Assembly (NCBI GenBank): GCA_003134755.1
Contig: PLCK01000076.1
Span: 1-7,877, forward strand
DNA from: Actinomycetota bacterium
GTDB taxonomy: Bacteria; Actinomycetota; Actinomycetes; Acidothermales; Acidothermaceae
Length of the DNA stretch: 7,877 nucleotides
Direction of reading: 5' to 3'
Below, piece by piece: positions 1-5,281 of this stretch. How positions within the stretch are numbered: the first letter of the stretch is position 1; every line of letters starts with the position of its first letter. The translations under genes and the position numbers were made by a program. A model generated the notes under the pieces. It searched no databases. It was not told where the DNA came from and saw only the letters and a list, made by a program, of their open reading frames with translations.

Positions 1-207
1 GGACTCCTCACCACCGTGATACAGCTCGCCCAGGTCGTCGGCGTGGCCGTGTTCGGCAGCCTGTTTCTGTCGCTCGCCGCGCACCACCAGGTGCACGCGT
101 CTTCCGACGCCGCAAGGGTGCTCTTCTGCAGCCTCGCGGCGTTCACGGTGATCGGTGCGCTGGCCGCCGTCCGGCTGGCCAGAGCGGTCAGGTCACCCGC
201 CAGATGA
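1..207 (+). CDS. MFS-type transporter, C-terminal fragment (partial)
   Basis: This is the 3' end of a gene whose start lies outside the window; the frame is open from base 1 to the TGA at 205-207, giving 68 visible residues. Two hydrophobic stretches are visible, one around VVGVAVFGSLFLSLA and one around VLFCSLAAFTVIGALAAVRLA, followed by a short basic tail. The pattern (TT-x-IQLAQVVGVAVFGS, then a last helix and Arg-rich end) resembles the last two helices of DHA2-type (14-helix, EmrB/QacA-like) major facilitator drug exporters. The family call is inference from this short tail; substrate and direction cannot be told. It converges on the next gene with a 9-bp gap, and no classical terminator is visible. 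Confidence 0.6.
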   Translation, partial: GLLTTVIQLAQVVGVAVFGSLFLSLAAHHQVHASSDAARVLFCSLAAFTVIGALAAVRLARAVRSPAR

Positions 208-216
208 AGCTGAGCC

Positions 217-678
217 TCAGGCCGGGTGGTGGGCAGTTGACTCGTCGGTCAGGTCGACGGCCGGCGATGTGGAGCTGCGCCGCTCCTCGTCGCTGGCCAG
301 CGGGTAGGGCGTCAGCTGGACCGGCTTGCCGGCCTGCGAGAGCCAGGCAGCCGCCGCGCCGACGGCGCTGCCGAGCGCCAGGAACACGACGGCTACCGGC
401 CACCGGCGCCGCTTCTTGACGATCATGGTGTCGGCACCGCGGAGCGCTGCCGCGGCCAGCCGGCCCCGGCGAAGCGCCTCGGTGCGAACCGGCGCCGAGG
501 CGATCATTGCAGTGTCGACAGCAGGCACGATGCGCTCTTCGACTACGTGCCGGACCTGCTTGGCCGCCTTGCGCCCAGCTGGGACGGCGAACGGTACGAC
601 CTTGGTGTCGACGAGCTGGCGGGCGGCCTCCAGGCGGGCGTTCACCGTGTCGCTGATCTTCTCGGTCGTGGCGGGCAT
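217..678 (-). CDS. Single-pass membrane protein of unknown function, 153 aa
   Basis: Start: ATG at 678-676 has a strong ribosome site (GGAGG, 5-nt spacing); the frame stays open further upstream, but no start there has a site this good. Layout: residues 1-80 are charged, rich in Ala, Val and Arg, and probably helical (TEKISDTVNARLEAARQLVD and on). A Lys/Arg cluster at 88-92 (VKKRRRW) precedes one membrane segment at about 93-113. The remaining 40 residues are polar, with acidic and Ser/Thr-rich stretches. The basic cluster before the helix predicts the N-terminal part in the cytoplasm and a short outside tail (positive-inside rule). I do not recognise a named family. Streptomyces has a DUF5324 protein of similar design near its ppiA; that likeness is positional and from memory. 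It is transcribed divergently from ppiA. Confidence 0.8.
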   Translation of the reverse strand: MPATTEKISDTVNARLEAARQLVDTKVVPFAVPAGRKAAKQVRHVVEERIVPAVDTAMIASAPVRTEALRRGRLAAAALRGADTMIVKKRRRWPVAVVFLALGSAVGAAAAWLSQAGKPVQLTPYPLASDEERRSSTSPAVDLTDESTAHHPA

Positions 679-744
679 GTAAACCTCCGATGGAACGGCT
701 ATCACAGCCGATCTCGAGTCGATCCAGATATTCCTGACTGCCTT

Positions 745-762
745 CCCGCCCTCTCGGGCGGG
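745..762. repeat. Perfect GC hairpin, 7-bp stem
   Basis: CCCGCCC (745-751) and GGGCGGG (756-762) are exact inverted repeats around a TCTC tetraloop. It has no following T-run, so it is not a standard intrinsic terminator. It may act on transcripts of either divergent gene; that role is inference. Confidence 0.75.
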
Positions 763-764
763 TA

Positions 765-782
765 ACCGCTGAGCCCAGCGGT
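765..782. repeat. Second hairpin, 6-bp stem
   Basis: ACCGCT (765-770) and AGCGGT (777-782) pair around the loop GAGCCC. It begins 3 bp after the first hairpin ends, so the two form a tandem pair upstream of ppiA. Confidence 0.65.
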
Positions 783-867
783 ATCGCGTCCACCGTACGG
801 CGCGACGGCGTTCGCTGTCGCGTGCGAGGATGACATATCCGCGCATCGAACGGGAGGGTCCATCCCT

Positions 868-1392
868 GTGGCCGACGAGATCTTCGCGACTCTGCACACC
901 ACCAAGGGCGACATCGAAATCAAGCTGTTTGCCGATCACGCGCCGAAGACCGTGAGCAACTTCGTCGAGCTTGCCGAGGGAACCAAGGAGTGGAAGGACC
1001 CACGTAGTGGTTCGAAGACCACCTCCAAGCTCTACGACGGTACGGTCTTCCATCGGGTTATCGACAGGTTCATGATCCAGGGCGGCGATCCTCTCGGCAG
1101 CGGGCGCGGCGGCCCCGGGTTCAACTTCGCCGACGAGTTCCACCCCGAACTCACGTTCAATCGCCCGTACCTTCTCGCGATGGCCAACGCCGGGCCGAAC
1201 ACGAACGGGTCACAGTTCTTCATCACCGTCGGGCCGACGCCGCACCTCAACCGCAAGCACACGATCTTCGGTGAGGTGACCAAGGGCACCGAGGTCGTCG
1301 ACGCCATCGCAACCGAACCGACCAGCTCAGGCGACCGCCCGCGCACCGACGTGGTGATCAACTCCGTGACCATCGAACGTCGCCCGGCGTAG
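868..1392 (+). CDS. ppiA: Cyclophilin-type peptidyl-prolyl cis-trans isomerase
   Basis: This 174-aa single-domain cyclophilin catalyses cis-trans isomerisation of Xaa-Pro bonds and has no signal peptide or membrane segment, so it should be cytosolic. Start: GTG at 868 with GGGAGGG nine bases upstream. Family residues are present: F61-H62-R63 (catalytic Arg), F68-M69, Q71 in the IQGGD motif, A105-N107-A108, Q116-F118, L127 and H131 in the HLNRKHTIFGEV block. The position equivalent to human CypA Trp121, important for cyclosporin binding, is His126 here. An insertion at about residues 40-55 (EWKDPRSGSKTTSKLYDG) is typical of actinobacterial PpiA, as I recall. The rhomboid gene follows after 6 bp, so the two are probably co-transcribed. 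In mycobacteria ppiA likewise lies upstream of crgA. Confidence 0.96.
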   Translation: MADEIFATLHTTKGDIEIKLFADHAPKTVSNFVELAEGTKEWKDPRSGSKTTSKLYDGTVFHRVIDRFMIQGGDPLGSGRGGPGFNFADEFHPELTFNRPYLLAMANAGPNTNGSQFFITVGPTPHLNRKHTIFGEVTKGTEVVDAIATEPTSSGDRPRTDVVINSVTIERRPA

Positions 1393-1398
1393 CTCCAA

Positions 1399-2307
1399 AT
1401 GACCGCAGACCCCGGTGGGCCTGCCGGCAAGTCGCCGTCCGGGAGTCGGTCGGCACCGACGTGCTATCGGCACCCGTCGCGCGAGACCTACATCAGTTGT
1501 GTGCGGTGCGAGCGGCCGATCTGCTCTGACTGCATGATCCCGGCCTCGGTCGGATTTCAATGTCCCGAATGCGTACGCGAGGGGCGTGGGCGCACGCTGC
1601 GGACCGCGTTCGGCGGCAAGGCGGTACGCAACCGGACCGCCGTGACGTACACCCTCATCGGCATCAACGCCGCAGTGATGTTGGTCGAACTCGCCTGGCC
1701 GCAGTCGATCGACAGGTTCGCGCAGATCGGCGGGCCGGTCCATGCGCCGTACGGCAACCATCCGGTGATCGGAGTGGCGACCGGTGAGTACTACCGCTTG
1801 CTGACCAGCATGTTCTTGCACCTGTCGCCCACCGCTGGCGGTTTCGGCATCACCCACATCCTGTTCAACATGTGGGCGTTGTCGCAGGTTGGCCCGCCAC
1901 TCGAGGCGTGGCTCGGCCGCATAAGGTACCTCGCGTTGTACCTGCTGGCGGGCCTCGCCGGTTCTGTCGCGGTCTACGTCTTCGCCTCACCGCTGGCTGA
2001 GGAGCTCGGCGCGTCGGGCGCCGTGTTCGGCCTGTTTGGAGCGCTCTTCGTGCTGGGCCGGCGCCTGCGGTTCGACATGGGCTCGGTCGCGACAGTCATA
2101 GGCATCAATCTGGTAATCACCTTCGCGGCGTCCGGAATCAGCTGGCAGGCACATATCGGTGGGCTGATCGCCGGCGCTGCGCTCGCTCTGGCCTGGGGCT
2201 ACGCGCCGCGAGACAAGCGGACGGCGGTCCAGCTGGCGACGTCCATTGCGCTCGCCGCCGTCCTGGTCATTGCTGTGATCTTGCGAACCCACAGCCTGAA
2301 GGGCTGA
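1399..2307 (+). CDS. Rhomboid family intramembrane serine protease with N-terminal zinc finger
   Basis: Rhomboids cut membrane proteins within the bilayer using a Ser-His dyad. In this 302-aa protein the Ser lies in the GASG motif (S206) and the His in WQAHIGG (H252). The conserved HILFNMWAL segment gives H153 and N157, which help form the oxyanion site. At least six hydrophobic helices run from about 82 to 295. Residues 22-58 hold a Cys/His-rich module (C22, H25, C34, C37, C42, C45, C55, C58), a B-box-like zinc ribbon that would sit in the cytoplasm and may bind a partner or substrate. The start ATG has no clear ribosome site and lies 6 bp after the ppiA stop, which suggests translation coupled to ppiA. 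The substrate is unknown. Confidence 0.93.
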   Translation: MTADPGGPAGKSPSGSRSAPTCYRHPSRETYISCVRCERPICSDCMIPASVGFQCPECVREGRGRTLRTAFGGKAVRNRTAVTYTLIGINAAVMLVELAWPQSIDRFAQIGGPVHAPYGNHPVIGVATGEYYRLLTSMFLHLSPTAGGFGITHILFNMWALSQVGPPLEAWLGRIRYLALYLLAGLAGSVAVYVFASPLAEELGASGAVFGLFGALFVLGRRLRFDMGSVATVIGINLVITFAASGISWQAHIGGLIAGAALALAWGYAPRDKRTAVQLATSIALAAVLVIAVILRTHSLKG

Positions 2308-2327
2308 GCCCAGGCATGAGCGGGCAT

Positions 2328-2359
2328 TTGTCCCCAGTGTGGACAACTGCTGTGGATGA
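2328..2359. promoter_or_regulatory. Cluster of DnaA-box-like sites
   Basis: Three 9-mers match the actinobacterial DnaA box TTGTCCACA or TTATCCACA. TTGTCCCCA at 2328-2336 (plus) has one mismatch. TGTGGACAA at 2338-2346 is an exact minus-strand box. TGTGGATGA at 2351-2359 is a minus-strand box with one mismatch. The first two face each other and form a near-perfect 9-1-9 inverted repeat. DnaA binding is inference from sequence; the dyad could instead be a hairpin or another protein's operator. Confidence 0.5.
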
Positions 2360-2424
2360 ATTACAGAGGTGTAGTTAACGAACGGCGCGTGAACAACACG
2401 CAAGCGCCAGCAATTGGGTGGATA

Positions 2425-2453
2425 CCGCCACCGTCAACGCCACTAGGTGGCGG
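2425..2453. terminator. Hairpin, possible factor-independent-like terminator
   Basis: CCGCCAC (2425-2431) can pair with GTGGCGG (2447-2453). A competing compact stem is CGCCAC (2438-2443) with GTGGCG (2447-2452) around TAG. Both lie downstream of the rhomboid stop and of the crgA stop, as expected for a two-way terminator. The T-run of a classical terminator is absent, so this is tentative. Confidence 0.4.
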
Positions 2454-2510
2454 AGCCAGCCTTAGGGCCACTGCGTGGGGGAGCCAGCCTTAGCGCCACT
2501 GGGTGGCGAA
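2437..2510. repeat. Three imperfect tandem 28-bp repeats overlapping the crgA 3' end
   Basis: Units begin at 2437, 2465 and 2493, each centred on GCCACT-nn-GTGG. Units 1 and 2 match at 23 of 28 positions and share an exact 13-mer ending in CTTA (2452-2464 and 2480-2492). The third unit is conserved for about 18 bp and lies in the last codons of crgA (the TQWR end plus stop). Units 1 and 3 contain the dyad CGCCAC-nnn-GTGGCG; unit 2 keeps only CCAC/GTGG. The array looks like an out-of-frame echo of the crgA tail, presumably from tandem duplication. Confidence 0.8.
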
Positions 2511-2747
2511 CCCGAGGCCGATGACCAGAAGAGCGAATCCCTCGATGAGGTTCCCACCCTGACCGCCGAGGAACGACATGCCGGGGAAGGCGTAGTTGGT
2601 GATGTAGCCGAGCACCAGCCACAGCACGCCGAGCAGCATGAAGCCGACCATTGTCGGCGCCAGCCATGGGGGGCTGGTCTGCTTCTTCGGTGACCGCTTG
2701 GGGGGCGGGGTGAAGACCTCGGTCTTCCTGATGCGTGACTTCGGCAC
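2490..2747 (-). CDS. crgA: Cell division protein CrgA
   Basis: CrgA is a small inner-membrane divisome protein of actinobacteria; in mycobacteria and Streptomyces it contacts FtsZ, FtsI and FtsQ-type partners and affects septation. This copy has 85 residues. It opens with the signature (V/M)PKSRIRK, followed by a Pro/Lys-rich cytoplasmic stretch (TPPPKRSPKKQ), two membrane helices (about 29-49 and 65-81) and the typical C-terminal QWR. Start: GTG at 2747-2745, chosen because it begins the PKSRIRK signature and has GAAAGG six bases upstream; longer in-frame readings to 2888 add a non-conserved segment overlapping the divergent gene. It faces away from the DUF881-sortase set, as in mycobacteria, where crgA adjoins a DUF881 gene and trpG. 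Confidence 0.95.
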   Translation of the reverse strand: MPKSRIRKTEVFTPPPKRSPKKQTSPPWLAPTMVGFMLLGVLWLVLGYITNYAFPGMSFLGGQGGNLIEGFALLVIGLGFATQWR

Positions 2748-2838
2748 GACTTGCCTTTCGGAGGGTTCTGGCGGGAAGGCCCGCGACGTCATGGACCCTC
2801 GGTTAGCGTAGCCGCAGGGATCCTGAGCGGAGGTCGGG
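2748..2838. promoter_or_regulatory. Divergent promoter region of crgA and the DUF881-sortase genes
   Basis: This 91-bp gap must supply both promoters. It holds nested inverted repeats (GAGGGT 2761-2766 with ACCCTC 2795-2800; inside them GCGGG 2771-2775 with CCCGC 2780-2784). TAGCGT at 2804-2809 (plus) and TACGCT (minus, 2810-2805) fit a loose TAnnnT -10 pattern in both directions. No good -35 element is visible. The DUF881 ribosome site GGAGGT is at 2829-2834. Confidence 0.4.
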
Positions 2839-3624
2839 TTGGGCGCGAACGGCTGGTCGCCGCGTATCTGGCACGTCGGCGTGCCCATTGCCGCCCTGGC
2901 GGCCGGCGTCCTGTTCGCGACGTCCGCAACGACCTCGAAGGGTTTCGACCTTCGGGTGACGGGTCGCGACGACGTGAACAGCCTGGCAGGCCGCCAGCAG
3001 CGCGCTGTGATCGAGCAGGGCAGACAGCTGGCCGCGCTCCAACGCCAACTGCAGGCTGCGACGTCCGATGCAGCGAAATCCGACGTCCGGGTTGCCGAGG
3101 CCCGTCGGGAGGCTGCCGCGGTGGCCGATGCCGCCGGCGTTCAGCCGGTCACCGGTCCAGCTCTGACCGTTTCCCTCAACGACGCGCCGCCGCTGCCGGG
3201 CAAGTTGGCCGGATCGGTGCCGCCCGATTACCTCGTCGTTCACCAGCAGGACGTGCAGGCCGTCGTGAACGCGTTGTGGGCCGGCGGCGCCGAGGCGATG
3301 ACGCTGCAGGGTCAGCGGGTGATTTCGACAAGCGCCGTCCGATGCGTGGGCAACACCCTGCTGCTGCACGGGGTCGTGTACTCACCGCCGTACACCGTGC
3401 GGGCGATCGGGGACGTGAAGCGGCTCCAGCAGGCGCTCAACTCCGCGCCCGATGTGATCATCTACAAGCAGTACGTCGACGCCTACAAGCTGGGCTACCG
3501 CGTCGACCTCAACGGCGACGTGACGATGCCCGCCTATACCGGCGCCGTCGCTTTGGCGCACGCGAGCCCGCTGGATTCTGCCTCGAGCGCGCCGAACTCG
3601 CGGGCGGCAGGGGTGAACCCATGA
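2839..3624 (+). CDS. DUF881 family membrane-anchored protein
   Basis: The 261-aa protein has an N-terminal membrane anchor (about residues 12-31), a Gln/Ala/Arg-rich coiled-coil-like stretch (about 47-95) and a DUF881 domain (about 100-235). Typical segments are LVVHQQDVQAVVNALW, GGAEAMTLQGQRV and a GVVYSPPY-x-VRAIGD block. The domain should face outside the membrane. DUF881 proteins lie near division and sortase genes in actinobacteria and Firmicutes; their biochemical role is not established. Start: TTG at 2839, because an in-frame TGA lies at 2824-2826, no better start precedes the anchor, and GGAGGT is four bases upstream. That spacing is short. It overlaps the sortase start by ATGA, so the two are translationally coupled. 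Confidence 0.9.
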   Translation: MGANGWSPRIWHVGVPIAALAAGVLFATSATTSKGFDLRVTGRDDVNSLAGRQQRAVIEQGRQLAALQRQLQAATSDAAKSDVRVAEARREAAAVADAAGVQPVTGPALTVSLNDAPPLPGKLAGSVPPDYLVVHQQDVQAVVNALWAGGAEAMTLQGQRVISTSAVRCVGNTLLLHGVVYSPPYTVRAIGDVKRLQQALNSAPDVIIYKQYVDAYKLGYRVDLNGDVTMPAYTGAVALAHASPLDSASSAPNSRAAGVNP

Positions 3625-4367
3625 GCCATACGGCGCCGACGCTGCCCACCCGTCAGCTGGTCATCAGGACGTTGGGCGAGATCCTGGTCACCCTCGGCGT
3701 CATCGTGTTCCTGTTCATCGCCTACGAACTGTGGTTCACCGGCTTTTACACGGCGCGCGCACAGACTCACCTGAAGCATCAGCTCGAGGCGAGCTGGGCG
3801 TCGCCGGTCGCCAGCCCGTCGTCGACCGCGACGGCCGGAGGTTCCGCGAGCCCCGGTGCGACCAGCGTTCCAAGCGCGGCGCCCCCGGTGCTGGTTCTCC
3901 CTGGTGATGCTGTCGGCATCATCCGGATCCCGCGACTCGGGGCCAACTACGGGTACGTGATCGTCGAGGGCGTATCGACGGACGACTTGAAGAAGGGTCC
4001 GGGCCACTACCCGGGTTCGGCGGCGCCCGGTGCCATCGGCAACTTCGTACTGTCGGGTCACCGCACGACGTACCTGGCCCCGTTCAACGGGCTGGGCGAC
4101 CTTCAGCCCGGGGACGCGATCGTGATCGAAACCCGTGACACGTACTACACCTACCGGGTCACGAATACCGACGTCGTGCTGCCGACGAAGGTGAGCGTCG
4201 TGCTTCCGGTGCCGGACAGACCCCATGCCAAGCCCACCAAGGCGTTGATCACCCTGACGACATGTACGCCGAAGTACTCGGCATCGCATCGGCTGGTCGT
4301 CGACGGTCTTCTCGAGTCCGCGCTCCCCAAGTCGGCCGGACTACCGCCCGCGTTGGCGACGGGCTAG
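3621..4367 (+). CDS. Class E sortase
   Basis: Class E sortases are actinobacterial transpeptidases that cut a C-terminal LAxTG-type signal and join the protein to the cell wall. The 248 residues comprise a cytoplasmic N-terminus, one membrane anchor (about 21-40), a low-complexity Ser/Ala/Pro linker (60-90) and the sortase barrel (95-232). The catalytic triad is visible as H147 (LSGHRTTY), C215 (TLTTCTPKYS) and R224 (ASHRLVV). The TLTTC-TP-x-YSASHRL arrangement is typical of class E. ATG 3621 overlaps the preceding stop by four bases. No substrate with a sorting signal is visible in the window. In Streptomyces, class E sortase genes lie in a comparable setting near the PASTA kinase (from memory). 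Confidence 0.93.
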   Translation: MSHTAPTLPTRQLVIRTLGEILVTLGVIVFLFIAYELWFTGFYTARAQTHLKHQLEASWASPVASPSSTATAGGSASPGATSVPSAAPPVLVLPGDAVGIIRIPRLGANYGYVIVEGVSTDDLKKGPGHYPGSAAPGAIGNFVLSGHRTTYLAPFNGLGDLQPGDAIVIETRDTYYTYRVTNTDVVLPTKVSVVLPVPDRPHAKPTKALITLTTCTPKYSASHRLVVDGLLESALPKSAGLPPALATG

Positions 4368-4369
4368 CC

Positions 4370-4615
4370 GTGTACGGGGCCTTGTGGCGCAATATTCCGG
4401 GTGGTCTGCCAGGAAAGCTGAGCGGCTGCGCGGCGCTGCTGCTCGCGGCACTGGCGCTGTTGTTCTTCGTCGTGTTCCCCCTGGTCGAGCCGCGGCTGCC
4501 CTGGAATGACGTCACCGTGAACTCGCCCTCGATCGTCGACACCCCCTCGGGGAGCCCGTTGGTCTCGCCGACGCCGTCAGGATCTCCGGCGCCGTCGACG
4601 CTTCCGGCCGGCTAG
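4370..4615 (+). CDS. Small conserved single-pass membrane protein, 81 aa
   Basis: Start: GTG at 4370, 2 bp after the sortase stop; the frame stays open upstream to an ATG at 4262, but that would overlap the sortase barrel, and the VYGALWRNIPG beginning looks like the conserved start of actinobacterial proteins at this place. The protein has a Trp/Arg head, one strong membrane helix (about 18-39), the segment EPRLPWNDVTV just after it, and a disordered Ser/Pro/Thr-rich tail (about 52-81) that would lie outside. No catalytic motif is visible. Its position right behind the sortase suggests a partner role in surface anchoring or wall growth; that is inference. No function is known to me. Confidence 0.82.
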   Translation: MYGALWRNIPGGLPGKLSGCAALLLAALALLFFVVFPLVEPRLPWNDVTVNSPSIVDTPSGSPLVSPTPSGSPAPSTLPAG

Positions 4616-4664
4616 GGGCCTGAAGTCGGACGACGTGGACGTCGGCATCTGGGAGGATCGCCGC

Positions 4665-5276
4665 ATGCGGATCCTGGTCGTCGACAACTACGACAGTTTC
4701 GTGTTCAACCTGGTCCAATACCTGGGCCAGCTCGATGCGACCTGTGTGGTTCTTCGCAACGACCAGTTGGCGCCGTCCGATGCGCTCGGATTCGACGGGG
4801 TGCTGCTGAGTCCGGGGCCTGGCATTCCGGAACACGCCGGGGTGTGCGTCTCGTTGATCAGGGAGATTGCCGGTCGGGTGCCGATCTTTGGCGTGTGCCT
4901 CGGTCACCAGGCGATCGCCGTTGCCTACGGGGCCGTCGTCACCCGCGCGCCGGAGCTACTGCACGGCAAGACCAGCCTGGTGCATCACAGTGGCGAAGGG
5001 GTTCTCGAGGGCTTGCCCGATCCGTTCGTCGCAACCCGCTATCACTCACTCGCCGTCGTCGAGGCGACCCTTCCGCCGACCGTCGAGGTCACCGGTCGCA
5101 CCGAGTCGGGTGTGGTCATGGCCATGCGACATCGAGAGCTCGACGTCGAGGGCGTCCAGTTCCATCCCGAGTCGGTGCTGACCCAGGGCGGCCATCGGAT
5201 GCTCGCGAACTGGCTGGCGCGCTGCGGTGACGCCGGTGCGCCGGTCCGTGCTCTCGCGTTGACGTCACCGCTCTAG
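4665..5276 (+). CDS. pabA: Aminodeoxychorismate/anthranilate synthase glutaminase subunit
   Basis: This class I glutamine amidotransferase (203 aa) releases ammonia from glutamine for the partner subunit (PabB for folate or TrpE for tryptophan). The triad is C78 in GVCLGHQ, H167 and E169 in VQFHPES; the oxyanion-loop motif LSPGPGIP begins near residue 48, and DNYDSFVFNL is at the N-terminus. The short PabA/TrpG length fits. Start: ATG 4665 with GGGAGG eight bases upstream; a GTG at 4635 lacks this support and adds ten unconserved residues. The mycobacterial orthologue in this location is annotated trpG, so the partner (pabA versus trpG) cannot be settled here. No synthase component I gene is in the window. 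Its stop is 5 bp from the pknB stop on the other strand. Confidence 0.93.
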   Translation: MRILVVDNYDSFVFNLVQYLGQLDATCVVLRNDQLAPSDALGFDGVLLSPGPGIPEHAGVCVSLIREIAGRVPIFGVCLGHQAIAVAYGAVVTRAPELLHGKTSLVHHSGEGVLEGLPDPFVATRYHSLAVVEATLPPTVEVTGRTESGVVMAMRHRELDVEGVQFHPESVLTQGGHRMLANWLARCGDAGAPVRALALTSPL

Positions 5277-5281
5277 CCACG

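Larger units (their letters stand above)
679..867. promoter_or_regulatory. Divergent intergenic region upstream of ppiA
   Basis: This 189-bp gap lies between two genes that point away from each other, so promoters for both should be here. It holds the ribosome site of the minus gene (CCTCC at 684-688 on the plus strand), two tandem hairpins (745-782) and the ppiA ribosome site (GGGAGGG, 852-858). No convincing -35/-10 pair is visible for either direction; CATATC at 834-839 is only a weak -10 candidate. Confidence 0.4.
2308..2489. other. Convergent intergenic region between rhomboid and crgA
   Basis: These 182 bp contain no credible gene. The left part (2328-2359) has three DnaA-box-like 9-mers. 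A middle AT-richer patch (about 2355-2400, including GTTAAC) follows. The right part (2437 onward) has tandem 28-bp repeats with hairpins. The genes converge here, so transcription of both must end in this stretch; the hairpins are the only candidates and none has a U-tract. Confidence 0.6.

Noticed and set aside
811..839. ppiA promoter TTCGCT / CATATC with 17-bp spacing
   Set aside because: Only three of six bases match each consensus hexamer, which is too weak to call.
679..1143. Upstream extension of the 153-aa minus-strand gene to 308 aa
   Set aside because: It runs antisense through ppiA and its promoter region, while the ATG at 678 has a strong ribosome site.
2437..2520. CRISPR array
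   Set aside because: The 28-bp units are contiguous without spacers, degenerate, and one is part of crgA; no cas genes are present.
2751..3620. Long N-terminal extension in frame with the sortase, making a 538-aa reading
   Set aside because: It is Arg/Gly-rich, overlaps the whole DUF881 gene in another frame and lacks family features. The ATG at 3621 followed by a membrane anchor is the natural sortase start.
3534..4289. Long antisense open frame across the sortase
   Set aside because: High-GC shadow frame with Arg-rich, low-order protein; the sense frame carries the complete sortase triad.
4344..4367. Sortase signal-like ALATG at the sortase's own C-terminus
   Set aside because: The class E signal is LAxTG followed by a membrane helix and basic tail; here the x residue, helix and tail are missing.
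4635..4664. GTG start for pabA ten codons upstream
   Set aside because: The GGGAGG site is placed for ATG 4665, and the family begins right there with MRILVVDNYDSF.
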